The notes below the pieces were generated by a model. The model was not told the origin of the DNA. It saw nothing but the letters and a program-made list of their open reading frames with translations, and did no database searches. The position numbers and the translations under genes are program-made. From REEB52 sp964626905 (GTDB taxonomy: Bacteria > Chlamydiota > Chlamydiia > Chlamydiales > SM23-39): 64,000 bases of DNA. The stretch is taken from NCBI GenBank assembly GCA_964626905.1, contig CAZVHA010000001.1:124001-188000 (forward strand), given 5' to 3'. Positions 17,264 to 25,181 of this stretch are shown here, in pieces; position 1 is the first letter of the stretch; each line of letters starts with the position of its first letter.

Positions 17264-18595
17264 TTAATTTGACTCAAGGGACTTTTTTGTCCGGGAGGTG
17301 ATTTTAATTTTTTTTATAGAGCGCTCATTCGAGCTGAGCACCTCTAGATCGAAATCGTCCCGGCTCAATTTCCATCCCTTAGAGGGGATTGTCCCGGCGC
17401 AGTGAAAGACATAACCGCCGATCGTCTCATAGTCGGGGTTTTCGGGGATTTTGATCCCCAACTGATTTTCAATGTCGATCAAAGTCATTTTTGCATCGAC
17501 GACCCAGTTGCCTCCGGGGGCTTCCCAAAATTCTTTTGCCTGGTCGATATCGTATTCATCCTCGATCTCTCCGACCAGCTGTTCCAAAATGTCTTCAATC
17601 GTCACAATCCCTTCCGTGCCTCCATACTCGTCGACGATGATGGCCATGTGGATCTGCTTGCTCCGAAACTCTTGCAAAAGTTGGGCGAGTTTCTTGTTTT
17701 CGGGCGCATAGAGAACCGGCTTTGCGAGGGTTTCAATGGGCGCTCTCAAATCTTGCTCGGGGTCGGCATAGCTTTTTAATAAATCTTTATAAAGGGCAAC
17801 GCCGATGATCTCATCGAGCGATTCTCGGTAGATGGGGATGCGGCTATACCCTTCGGCTGCGAAGAGTTTGCCAGCCTCTTTGAGCGGCGTACTTCCGCTC
17901 AACGCGTAGACGCTCACCCTCGGCACCATCACCTCTTTGGCGACCCGCTCTTTAAAGTTGATAAAAGAGCTGATCAGTTTTTGATCGCTCGGATCGAGGT
18001 GCTGCTGCAACTCAGACTCGCGGATCATTTCGCGCAATTTCGATTGGTCGGTGACAAGTTCCCCCTCATCTTCGAGGTGGTTTTTGCGAATCAGCATTCG
18101 CGTCACCTTCAAGAGGAGCCCAACGATAGGAAAGAGGATCAAGAGATAGATCGAGGCGATGGGGGCGATCGCTTTGAGGACCATTTTGCTAAAGAGATTG
18201 CTCAAAAGACGGACTAAAAAATCGAGAAAAACGGCCAGAGCAATGATGGATGCCCCGACGATCAGCAGGGGAGGCCAATCGCTATCGATGGGGGAGGAGC
18301 TCACCAGGTGATGCAGCTCAGGGATAGCCCAAATCAGATAGAAAAAGGTGCAAATGGCATAGGCGAGCTCATAGATATGCTTGGATAGAGAAATGCAAAA
18401 ATAGAGATTTTCCCATTCGTGGATCCGAAAAAATTTACGCAACAAAGGGCGGAAGAAAAGAAGGGGGGCCTTTTTGGAGCGAAAGAGCTCTTTCGATTTG
18501 TACTTTCCCAAATGGAGGAGCGCGCTATTGCAAGAGGTGAGAAAAAGGGAGCCCAATAAGAACACAACGGACAAAAAGGGACTTTCCAAAATCAT
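17264..18595 (-). CDS. CNNM/CorC (TlyC-like) membrane protein with CBS pair
   Basis: 443 residues: an N-terminal DUF21/CNNM-type membrane domain with about four hydrophobic segments (residues 1-165), then two CBS domains (around VMVPRVSVYAL and ADPEQDLRAPI...MAIIVDEYGGTEGIVTIEDILEQLVGEI) and a C-terminal CorC_HlyC domain (NWVVDAKMTLIDIENQLGI). Annotated as hemolysin TlyC in older genomes; the family is now linked to divalent cation efflux. It overlaps ybeY by 4 bases, as in the C. trachomatis CT423-CT422 pair (from memory). A fold-back element is inserted right at its stop codon without changing it. Confidence 0.9.
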   Translation of the reverse strand: MILESPFLSVVFLLGSLFLTSCNSALLHLGKYKSKELFRSKKAPLLFFRPLLRKFFRIHEWENLYFCISLSKHIYELAYAICTFFYLIWAIPELHHLVSSSPIDSDWPPLLIVGASIIALAVFLDFLVRLLSNLFSKMVLKAIAPIASIYLLILFPIVGLLLKVTRMLIRKNHLEDEGELVTDQSKLREMIRESELQQHLDPSDQKLISSFINFKERVAKEVMVPRVSVYALSGSTPLKEAGKLFAAEGYSRIPIYRESLDEIIGVALYKDLLKSYADPEQDLRAPIETLAKPVLYAPENKKLAQLLQEFRSKQIHMAIIVDEYGGTEGIVTIEDILEQLVGEIEDEYDIDQAKEFWEAPGGNWVVDAKMTLIDIENQLGIKIPENPDYETIGGYVFHCAGTIPSKGWKLSRDDFDLEVLSSNERSIKKIKITSRTKKSLESN

Positions 18596-19017
18596 AGGAG
18601 ATCTATTTTTAGCCTATCTAGATGACGCATACAACTTTTTTCTTTTTTCCGCATCGCCTCTTTTGCTTTTGTTTCCAAATCGTCATAACCGATGAGGTGC
18701 AACAAACCGTGAACGATGTAGAGCGCAAGTTCTCGATAGGGATCTCTCTTTCGCTTTTTTGCATACTGAAGGGCAACGGCGGGGCAGACGAAAATCTCCC
18801 CCAAATGATCGTCATCAATCGGAAAAGAGATGCAATCGGTCGGCGTCGGATCTTGAAAAAACTGGGCGTGGAGCGCCCCGATCTTTTTTTCACCCACGAA
18901 GTAGAGGGAAACTTCGCCATAAGAGATTTTTAAAAAGGAGAGGACTTCCTTCACAAGAGCCCGGACTGAGCTCTTGTCAATGGGGAGATCTTTTTGCGTG
19001 TTGGATACAAAAATCAC
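18592..19017 (-). CDS. ybeY: Endoribonuclease YbeY
   Basis: RNase involved in 16S rRNA 3' end maturation and ribosome quality control. 141 residues. The metal-binding motif is expected as HGxLHLxGYDH; here it is HGLLHLIGYDD, so the third zinc ligand is Asp instead of His. The rest (TDCISFPIDDDHLGEIFVCP) is typical. The start is GTG at 19017, overlapping the stop of the upstream small basic gene by one base. Confidence 0.9.
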   Translation of the reverse strand: MIFVSNTQKDLPIDKSSVRALVKEVLSFLKISYGEVSLYFVGEKKIGALHAQFFQDPTPTDCISFPIDDDHLGEIFVCPAVALQYAKKRKRDPYRELALYIVHGLLHLIGYDDLETKAKEAMRKKEKSCMRHLDRLKIDLL

Positions 19018-19175
19018 TATGCTGAAGGTGTTTTGGGCAGGCCGGTTACTTTTTTGTTCTGCCCATCAACCCATCTTCCCAACTTGCGAAGGACTTCTAC
19101 CCGCTCAAATCGCTTGAGGACATTCCGTTTTTGCCCGCTCTTGCTTGTTTTGCCGTAACTATTGTGTCTTGTCAT
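19017..19175 (-). CDS. Chlamydial small basic protein (52 aa)
   Basis: Translation from the ATG at 19175 gives a very basic 52-residue protein (starts MTRHNSYGKTSKSGQKRN, ends GLPKTPSA). AAGGTGAG 4 bases upstream is a strong ribosome site, and the ATG follows the stop of the preceding small gene with no gap. It looks like the short, highly conserved basic proteins of Chlamydiae and Verrucomicrobia that are suspected to bind the ribosome. Position next to ybeY fits that idea and fits the C. trachomatis CT421.2 locus as I remember it. Confidence 0.8.
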   Translation of the reverse strand: MTRHNSYGKTSKSGQKRNVLKRFERVEVLRKLGRWVDGQNKKVTGLPKTPSA

Positions 19176-19349
19176 TTATCTCACCTTTGGGATGAATCGG
19201 TTTGCGCTAGAAACTGCCGCTATCGCATTTTCATGCGGCTTATACCCCGCTTCGAGGGCATCTTTTTTGGGGCCTGTCTTGGGTCCGGCAAGGCGCGGTT
19301 TTTTGCGAGAGATGCTTCGAATCTCCCCCTGTTTGCTGATCCTGGTCAT
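19176..19349 (-). CDS. Small basic hypothetical protein (57 aa)
   Basis: ATG at 19349, preceded by GGAG about 12 bases away. The product begins MTRISKQGEIRSISRKKPRL and is rich in Lys/Arg in the first half and Ala/Ser later. Its stop codon immediately abuts the ATG of the next small basic gene, so the two are coupled. The frame is intact over 57 codons with ordinary codon use, and the tight spacing argues that it is real. Function unknown; possibly the equivalent of CT421.1. Confidence 0.65.
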   Translation of the reverse strand: MTRISKQGEIRSISRKKPRLAGPKTGPKKDALEAGYKPHENAIAAVSSANRFIPKVR

Positions 19350-19419
19350 ATGGGGTTTTACTCCAATCTTAGTTTAAGGATGAAATCATAGTGAAAAATC
19401 CCCTTTCAATCAAGAAATA

Positions 19420-19845
19420 TTAACGGGCCTCAATAAAATAACCGGCTCTCTTATACGCTTCAAATCGCTCCAAGGAAAAATTTTTCTTGATGGGGGTCGT
19501 CGAATCTTCAAATTCGTAGATGATTTTGAAGGGGGGATCGACAAAAAGGGGATGGGGGCAAAGGTTAAAAGCAATTTTTGCATTGTTGACGTTGCATTTT
19601 TTCTTTGTGATGACGAGCCGTTCATTTGTTGGGCCGTCGGAGGGGAGGTGGGGTAAAAACCCTGTTTTGGGGATTTTCCAAAGGAGATCATCGACATACT
19701 TTTCCCCTTTTTCGTCCTCGACAAAGATCAAAAAGGGCTCTTTTTTCCCAAAATGGGTACGGGCGGTCTCAATCAACTTTTCCAGTTTAGATCCACTCTC
19801 ATTTACCTGAAAGAAAACCACTCGGGTAGGGCTCGGCTGCGTCAC
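19420..19845 (-). CDS. holC: DNA polymerase III chi subunit
   Basis: 141 residues with the HolC fold pattern: VVFFQVNESGSKLEKLIETARTHFGK at the N-terminus, DDLLWKIPKTGFLPH (the W....FLPH motif) in the middle, and RFEAYKRAGY at the end. It joins the clamp loader to single-stranded DNA-binding protein through psi. The stop of the upstream DUF502 gene is adjacent (no gap), so they share a transcript. Confidence 0.82.
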   Translation of the reverse strand: MTQPSPTRVVFFQVNESGSKLEKLIETARTHFGKKEPFLIFVEDEKGEKYVDDLLWKIPKTGFLPHLPSDGPTNERLVITKKKCNVNNAKIAFNLCPHPLFVDPPFKIIYEFEDSTTPIKKNFSLERFEAYKRAGYFIEAR

Positions 19846-20493
19846 TTAAGGGGCATCTCCTCCGCTTGGTTTTTCGGGCACGATCATTCCGCAAGAGACG
19901 AGGAATTTGACCACGTCTTCATTGGTCATATCGACCTCGATGATATCGCCTTGGGGGATGAAAAACAAAAAGCCCGAAATAGGGTGGGGGGCTGTTGGGA
20001 CAAAAACGGGGACGAGGGGAGTGGAGAGTTTCTTTTGGCACTCTCCGAGGATTTCCCCCGCCTCAAATCCGAGACAGTGGTTTGGGCTTGCAGGAAAAGG
20101 GATCATGACTGGCCTTTTAAATGCCTTTTTCCCTTCAGGTGAAAAGAGGGCCGAAAAAATCTCCTTGCTCGCCTTGTAGACTGTTTTGATGAACGGGATT
20201 TTAAAAAGGATCCAATTGCCCCATTGGATCAACGTTCGGATCAAAAATATTTGGGTGATCATCCCCAAAAGCAAGATGAAAATGCAAAGGAAAATGAGCG
20301 AAAAAATCCGCGAGAGAAAGAGGGTGATCTCTTTGGGGAGAGCAATGTGGGTGATTTTTTGCAAAAAGAGGACGAGTGGATCGACGATGGCGACGAAGGG
20401 AGCGGTAAAAAGATCGAAAAGAAAAATGATCACCATCAAGGTGAGGGCAATGGGCAAGAGGATGACGAGCCCTGTCAGAAGGTGTTTTTTCAT
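19846..20493 (-). CDS. DUF502 membrane protein, copy 2
   Basis: 215 residues from the ATG at 20493. Two hydrophobic segments (residues about 5-30 and 60-85) are followed by the DUF502 core IPFIKTVYKASKEIFSALFSPEGKKAFKRPVMIPFP and VFVPTAPHPISGFLFFIP. Function unknown; family members are widespread inner-membrane proteins. It overlaps the upstream paralogue by 4 bases. Confidence 0.85.
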   Translation of the reverse strand: MKKHLLTGLVILLPIALTLMVIIFLFDLFTAPFVAIVDPLVLFLQKITHIALPKEITLFLSRIFSLIFLCIFILLLGMITQIFLIRTLIQWGNWILFKIPFIKTVYKASKEIFSALFSPEGKKAFKRPVMIPFPASPNHCLGFEAGEILGECQKKLSTPLVPVFVPTAPHPISGFLFFIPQGDIIEVDMTNEDVVKFLVSCGMIVPEKPSGGDAP

Positions 20494-21107
20494 GGTTCTT
20501 GCGCCTCCGGTTGAATCACTGCGCAAGAGAGGACATATTTAATTGCCTCATCGGCTTTCATCTTCAAAGGGATCAATTCCGACTCGTGGCAAAGGAGCAA
20601 AAAGCCGGTAGATGGGTTTGGCGAAGTGGGGACAAACACAGACAAAATTTTTCCGTTTTGCCCTTTGGAACAGGTGAGGGGAGCCTCTTTTGAAATGAGA
20701 CCCAAACAATAGGCCCCTCTGTAGGGAAAGGGGAGAAGCACCACCTCTTTGAACGATTTTCCTTCGGGTCCAATGAGCGATTTAACGATCTCTTTCGCTG
20801 TTTTATACACTTTTCCAACTAAGGGGATCCGATCGAACAGTTTGTCCCACATTCGGATGATTTGGTGGAAGAAAAATTTTCTCGCGAAAAATCCGAGGAA
20901 GAAGGTGACGAAAAAAAGGATGATTAAGATGACGATTTGACTTAAGGTATGTGTCAATTGAGGCGAAGTGATGCCTACTCTTTTGGTATAGGGGCTGACA
21001 AAACCGATGAAGGGGTGGGTCAATAGCTCGATGAAAAAACGGGCAACCCAAATGGTCACTGCCAAGGGCAAGAGGGTGACGAGCCCTGTGAGGAAATACT
21101 TCTTCAT
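20490..21107 (-). CDS. DUF502 membrane protein, copy 1
   Basis: 205 residues, the same architecture as its downstream neighbour: MKKYFLTGLVTLLPLAVT helix, a second hydrophobic helix (IVILIILFFVTFFLGFFA), then IPLVGKVYKTAKEIVKSLIGPEGKSFKEVVLLPFP and VFVPTSPNPSTGFLLL. The pair arose by tandem duplication long ago, judging by moderate identity. It begins 33 bases after the rnr stop on the same strand. Confidence 0.85.
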   Translation of the reverse strand: MKKYFLTGLVTLLPLAVTIWVARFFIELLTHPFIGFVSPYTKRVGITSPQLTHTLSQIVILIILFFVTFFLGFFARKFFFHQIIRMWDKLFDRIPLVGKVYKTAKEIVKSLIGPEGKSFKEVVLLPFPYRGAYCLGLISKEAPLTCSKGQNGKILSVFVPTSPNPSTGFLLLCHESELIPLKMKADEAIKYVLSCAVIQPEAQEP

Positions 21108-21140
21108 GGGCTCAGTATGCCCGAATTTTGCAATAAAACT

Positions 21141-23255
21141 TTACTTTTTTTTCTTCACTTGTTCGATGGACCATTCGCTTTGCAGAAGGATAAAATCGAT
21201 TTTTTCGAGTCGAACCGAAATTTCTTGGGAGACACAAAATGTTTTTCCGGTGCGCCTTCCCTTGAAACACTGTGCAATTGCGTTATAGTCGAAATAGTCG
21301 TTGCCGATTTCGGAGATATGGACATTTCCTTCGAGATCGAACTGGGACACTTCGAAGAAGAGGGCAAAGGGCTTGATTTTGGTGATGATCGCCCGGTAAA
21401 TCTGCTTCGGATTTTCCTCAAAGTGCTTTCCAGCGAGGCGGAGTTTTTTGAGCAGCGAAACGGTTTTTTCCGCTTTGAAAGAGAGGCGCTCTTTTTCCGA
21501 ACAGGCGAGTGCTACTACATCGAGATCGGTATTTGGGGGCAGCTCATCGAAGAGAAGTCTTTGGATGATCAAATCGGTGTATCTGCGGATGGGGCTCGTA
21601 AAGTGGCAATAGCTTTCTAGAGCAAGGCCATAGTGGCCCAAGTTTTCGGGGGAGTAGGCAGCCAATTTCATGCTTCGAATGAAGCTGACGGAGAGCTGGG
21701 CGATCAAGGGGGAATCTTTTGCTACTTGAAAAAGGGTTTGCAAATCCATGCGGGTCGGATTTTGGGGAAGGGCAAATCCCAAGGAGCGGGCAAATTGGGC
21801 AAACTCCTGAAAATTATCTGGGGAGGGCTCTTCGTGAACCCGGTAGATGAGCTCTTTGCCCCGACTTTGGAGCTGTTTGGCTGCAGCCTCATTGGCAAGA
21901 AGGGCAAATTCTTCGATCATTTGGTGAGTGACGTCGTATTCGACCCGTTCGATTTTCGTCGGCACCCCATTGGGATCGACGAGAATCACATTGTCTGGCA
22001 TGGAGAAGTCGATGCTCCCTCTTTCAAAGCGCTTTTTTTTCAAAGCGCCGCAAAGCCTGACCATCCGCTCCAAAAGCTCTTTATGGGGACTTTTTTTCTT
22101 CCCCTCGATGACGGCTAGCGCTTCTTTGTAGGTAAATCGCCTTTGGCTCTTGATCGCGCTCCTTTCGATCTTCACATCGAGGATATCGCCATTTGGACCC
22201 ACCTCTGCGAGGACCGATTGGGTGAGGCGAACCACTTTCGGCTTCAAGCTGCAAAGCTCATTGGAAAGTTCCTCGGGGAGCATTGGCAGGCATGTGCCGG
22301 GAAAATAGGTTGAGTTGCATCTCAAATAGGCCTCATGATCGAGGTGAGATCCGGGCCTGACATAGTGGCTCACATCGGCGATATGGACCCCTAGAAAAAA
22401 ATGGCCCCTCGCATCTTCTGTGACCGAAATCGCATCGTCGTAATCTTTCGCGGTATCTGGATCGATTGTGACGACTTCCCAATCGGTTAGATCGAGCCTT
22501 TTCCCCACTTTGACCGTCTTGCCAAATTCTCTAGCTTCGGCGATCGCCTCTTTCGAAAATCCGTCGGGCAGCTCAAATTCTTCCGTCGCAGCCAAGACAT
22601 CGATCGATGGATCTGAGATGTGGCCGATGAGTCTTGTCATCGTCGCAGTTGTGATTTCCTCTTTTTCGTGCCAATTCTCCACTTTGCAAATAATCCGATC
22701 GCCCGTGCGGAGCGGCTCTTTGGAATTCACCCTTACTGGCTTGTCTTGACCCAAAAGAGGGGCATAGCCTATGTAGTGCTTTGCACTTTTTTGAACGATC
22801 GTACAGGCCAAATGGGTCCGGCTCCGCTTTAAAATCGCAACCACCATCCCTTCGGGTCCCTTGGATGAGACGACAGGATTGACCTCTATTTCCACGGTGT
22901 CGCCGTCAACGGCTCCCTCACACGCGTGGCGGGGGATAAAAACGTCGGGCCCCTCTTCACATCTGACAAATCCGAACCCTTTTGGATGGATCTGGATCGT
23001 CCCAGTGACGAGGCCGGGCGCGTTAGGCAAGAGGTATTTCCCCTTTTGAAGGGCGATCTCTCCCATATCGACCAGAGTATCTAAAATTTCTTTGAAAAGG
23101 GGTCTGTGAACTTCGGCGATATCGAGTTGCTGGGTTAGCTCGTGGATGCTCGCAGGGGTGTAGCGCTTTCCCCGGATGAATTGCTGGAGGGTCTTGGTCA
23201 GATTCGAGGCTTTTTTTTGATTACCTCCTCCCCTTTTTCTCTTTTTTGAGGTCAT
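21141..23255 (-). CDS. rnr: Ribonuclease R (RNB family exoribonuclease)
   Basis: 3'-5' processive exoribonuclease of 704 residues. Basic N-terminus and winged-helix region (residues 1-75), cold-shock domains (IQIHPKGFGFVRCEEGPDVFIP), then the RNB catalytic domain with TIDPDTAKDYDDAIS (the four acidic metal ligands), HIADVSHYV and HFTSPIRRYTDLIIQRLL. An S1 domain (ITKIKPFALFFEVSQFDLEGNVHISE) closes the chain. The C-terminal lysine tail ends in KKK. Confidence 0.95.
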   Translation of the reverse strand: MTSKKRKRGGGNQKKASNLTKTLQQFIRGKRYTPASIHELTQQLDIAEVHRPLFKEILDTLVDMGEIALQKGKYLLPNAPGLVTGTIQIHPKGFGFVRCEEGPDVFIPRHACEGAVDGDTVEIEVNPVVSSKGPEGMVVAILKRSRTHLACTIVQKSAKHYIGYAPLLGQDKPVRVNSKEPLRTGDRIICKVENWHEKEEITTATMTRLIGHISDPSIDVLAATEEFELPDGFSKEAIAEAREFGKTVKVGKRLDLTDWEVVTIDPDTAKDYDDAISVTEDARGHFFLGVHIADVSHYVRPGSHLDHEAYLRCNSTYFPGTCLPMLPEELSNELCSLKPKVVRLTQSVLAEVGPNGDILDVKIERSAIKSQRRFTYKEALAVIEGKKKSPHKELLERMVRLCGALKKKRFERGSIDFSMPDNVILVDPNGVPTKIERVEYDVTHQMIEEFALLANEAAAKQLQSRGKELIYRVHEEPSPDNFQEFAQFARSLGFALPQNPTRMDLQTLFQVAKDSPLIAQLSVSFIRSMKLAAYSPENLGHYGLALESYCHFTSPIRRYTDLIIQRLLFDELPPNTDLDVVALACSEKERLSFKAEKTVSLLKKLRLAGKHFEENPKQIYRAIITKIKPFALFFEVSQFDLEGNVHISEIGNDYFDYNAIAQCFKGRRTGKTFCVSQEISVRLEKIDFILLQSEWSIEQVKKKK

Positions 23256-23370
23256 GGGCCTATGATAGAGAAACGAAAGATTAGTTACTAGTCCGTTTAA
23301 ACGGGTTGTCTTTTTATCGGGATAAAATTATATTTCCTGGTGTTTTATTTGAAATGTTTAGTTTTTGTAT

Positions 23371-23400
23371 TTGAAGTTTATACTTTATTGTTGATATAAT
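23371..23400 (+). promoter_or_regulatory. Probable promoter of the first kinase gene
   Basis: TTGAAG (23371-23376) and a perfect TATAAT (23395-23400) with an 18-base spacer, in an AT-rich leader. The equivalent boxes are kept upstream of the duplicated kinase gene (25124-25153). GGGAAGG lies 7 bases before the ATG. Confidence 0.6.
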
Positions 23401-23434
23401 TTCAAAAACAAACGTTTTTAGGGAAGGTAATATT

Positions 23435-24760
23435 ATGAGTATTAAAACTGTTAGAGGAAATACCACCAAAAAAATGACGGTGTTTCTTTCGAAGACGTAT
23501 AAAAAGATTGACAGAAGAGTGCTTAACGAGGAGAGGGGATATGCTGCATTTGTACGACGATATCCAATCCGTCAGGGTGCCGATTCTCTGGAGGGAAGTT
23601 ACGGAACAGTCTACAATAGTATTGGTAGTTGTGGTCCTCTCATTGTGAAACTTTACAAAGCCGATACTTCCCTCGCCCGTAGTTTGGCAGAAAAAGAGGT
23701 TAGATTGCTTCGAGAGATTGCCCCAGATGCCAGAGTTCGTCATATAGCAGAGCAGATTGACTTTTATCCAGGCCCCCTCCGTTTTGCATCGGTCCAAAGA
23801 AATGGGGGTATTGATCTACATCAAAAATACATTGACACAAAAAAGAGAGTTTCTCTGAATGAATTTAGCCGTATTGCGAGACAAACGCTTGAGGCTCTTA
23901 ATTCTCTTCATAAGCAAGAGATTGTGCATGGAGATATCAAACCAGAAAATGTGGTTGTGGATTCAGATGGAAAAGTTTCCGTTGTCGACTTAGGTCTTGC
24001 AGCTAAAGAGAATGAGGATGGCCTCTCTTTTACCTCTTTCTATCGTCCTCCCGAAAATGTATTGGATGAAAGGATCTATTCAAAAGGCGACATTTGGGCA
24101 TTGGGCACCACCCTTTTTATTCTGTTAACAGGGGAAGACTTTTCCCCAATCCATGACGATTCAAAGGATTACCAAAGGGGGATATTGTATGCATTTCATC
24201 AGCGACTTTCCGATCTAGACAACATCAGTCCAGAAAGGCGCGGCGAAATGTTAGAAGAAATCAAAAAGAATCCACTGCCCGAAGAGATCTCTAAGCGTAC
24301 TTCTTGGATACGGCCATTTGATATAGAGATAAGGTCCAAATATGCGCCAGAAGAGGCCGATTTACTGATCGATTTCCTCTCCCAAATGCTGCAATGGGAT
24401 GTAGAAAAAAGAGCAAGTGCAGCGGAACTTTTAAAACATCGGATCTTTGAAAAAGATGTTCAATTTACTTTTTGCAACGAAAAACCAAGGAATTTAACCC
24501 TTCGAATATCCAATAGCAAGGGTAAATCGTTATTAGAACTGGATCTTTCCCAAAAAATCCCCATGACCTGTTTTCATATCCCTAGGAGTAGGCACCCTTA
24601 CAAAATCGAAGCTTTAAAGTCGATAGGGCTGATGCGCACTGTGATGATGAGCAATGAGCGTTTTATTAGAGATGGAGAAAACCTTGAGTTTCAAGAGTTG
24701 ATATTCTCGAAGGGAGAACAACAACCCCAAAATGGCGCAAGCGAACAAAAAAAAGAGTGA
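23435..24760 (+). CDS. Eukaryotic-like protein kinase, copy 1
   Basis: 441 residues. Kinase landmarks: glycine loop GSYGTVY (54-60), ATP-anchoring Lys in IVKLYK (72), catalytic loop HGDIKPEN (165-172, HGD instead of HRD), metal-binding DLG (185-187, instead of DFG), PPE (205-207) and KGDIWALG. All catalytic residues are present, so activity is likely; the DLG and HGD variants occur in some bacterial and host-directed kinases. The C-terminal 100 residues after the kinase domain are not recognised. No transmembrane segment or PASTA domain, so it is not a classic bacterial sensor kinase; a host-directed effector is plausible. A closely related copy follows. Confidence 0.85.
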   Translation: MSIKTVRGNTTKKMTVFLSKTYKKIDRRVLNEERGYAAFVRRYPIRQGADSLEGSYGTVYNSIGSCGPLIVKLYKADTSLARSLAEKEVRLLREIAPDARVRHIAEQIDFYPGPLRFASVQRNGGIDLHQKYIDTKKRVSLNEFSRIARQTLEALNSLHKQEIVHGDIKPENVVVDSDGKVSVVDLGLAAKENEDGLSFTSFYRPPENVLDERIYSKGDIWALGTTLFILLTGEDFSPIHDDSKDYQRGILYAFHQRLSDLDNISPERRGEMLEEIKKNPLPEEISKRTSWIRPFDIEIRSKYAPEEADLLIDFLSQMLQWDVEKRASAAELLKHRIFEKDVQFTFCNEKPRNLTLRISNSKGKSLLELDLSQKIPMTCFHIPRSRHPYKIEALKSIGLMRTVMMSNERFIRDGENLEFQELIFSKGEQQPQNGASEQKKE

Positions 24761-24765
24761 TTTGT

Positions 24766-25035
24766 CATAAAACGATATTTTGCGGCTTTGTTGCATAATT
24801 CCTGCACATATATAAGTCATTGACAGCAAGAAAATTAATAACCACCGAGCACACCGAGCGCGCCGAGAAAAAGGGAAGAATGCGCGTCTCTCGCGCCTCG
24901 GAGCTCTCGGTGAGCTCGGTGGTAAGATATTTACTTAAGTCTGTTGGGGCTTCGGCGATTTATGCAACAATGCCGTATTTTGCATCAGCATTGCGATGGT
25001 GGTCGGTCGGTCGGTCATAGGGCCGACGCCTCGTC
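24766..25035 (-). pseudogene. Remnant of the folD 3' end, split by a MITE
   Basis: 24766-24783 and about 24975-25030 match, apart from a few changes, the last part of folD and its downstream sequence at 26505-26560 (GTATTTTGCATCAGCATTGC is shared). The 191-bp element is inserted between the two halves, and a GGTC unit present once in folD is repeated four times here (25001-25016). The scar lies at the same place relative to kinase 1 as the real folD does to kinase 2. Confidence 0.8.
24784..24974. mobile_element. 191-bp MITE with IS903-like ends
   Basis: Left end GGCTTTGTTGCATAATTC, right end (read inward) GGCATTGTTGCATAAATC; these resemble the terminal repeats of IS903-type IS5-family elements. 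It is flanked by 9-base repeats ATATTTTGC (24775-24783) and GTATTTTGC (24975-24983). The unoccupied site ACGGTATTTTGCATC is still visible after the second kinase at 26509-26519. Inside, ACCACCGAGCACACCGAG and CTCGGTGAGCTCGGTGGT form a second, almost perfect hairpin. There is no coding capacity. Confidence 0.82.
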
Positions 25036-25123
25036 GGATTGCCTTTTTATCGGGATAAAACTATATTTCCTGAGACTTTACTGAAAAGTTTAGTTTTTTT
25101 TATAAAAACTGCGGTTTTTATAT

Positions 25124-25153
25124 TTGAAATTTATAGTTTATAGTTGGTATAAT
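25124..25153 (+). promoter_or_regulatory. Probable promoter of the second kinase gene
   Basis: TTGAAA (25124-25129) and TATAAT (25148-25153) with an 18-base spacer, the same geometry as at the first kinase gene. The flanking leader is recognisably homologous (both start with CTTTTTATCGGGATAAAA). Confidence 0.6.
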
Positions 25154-25181
25154 CTTAAAAGAAACGTTTTAGGAAATAATC

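Noticed and set aside
24820..25020. 66-codon frame inside the kinase spacer
   Set aside because: It is made of MITE and folD-scar sequence, with no homologous product visible.
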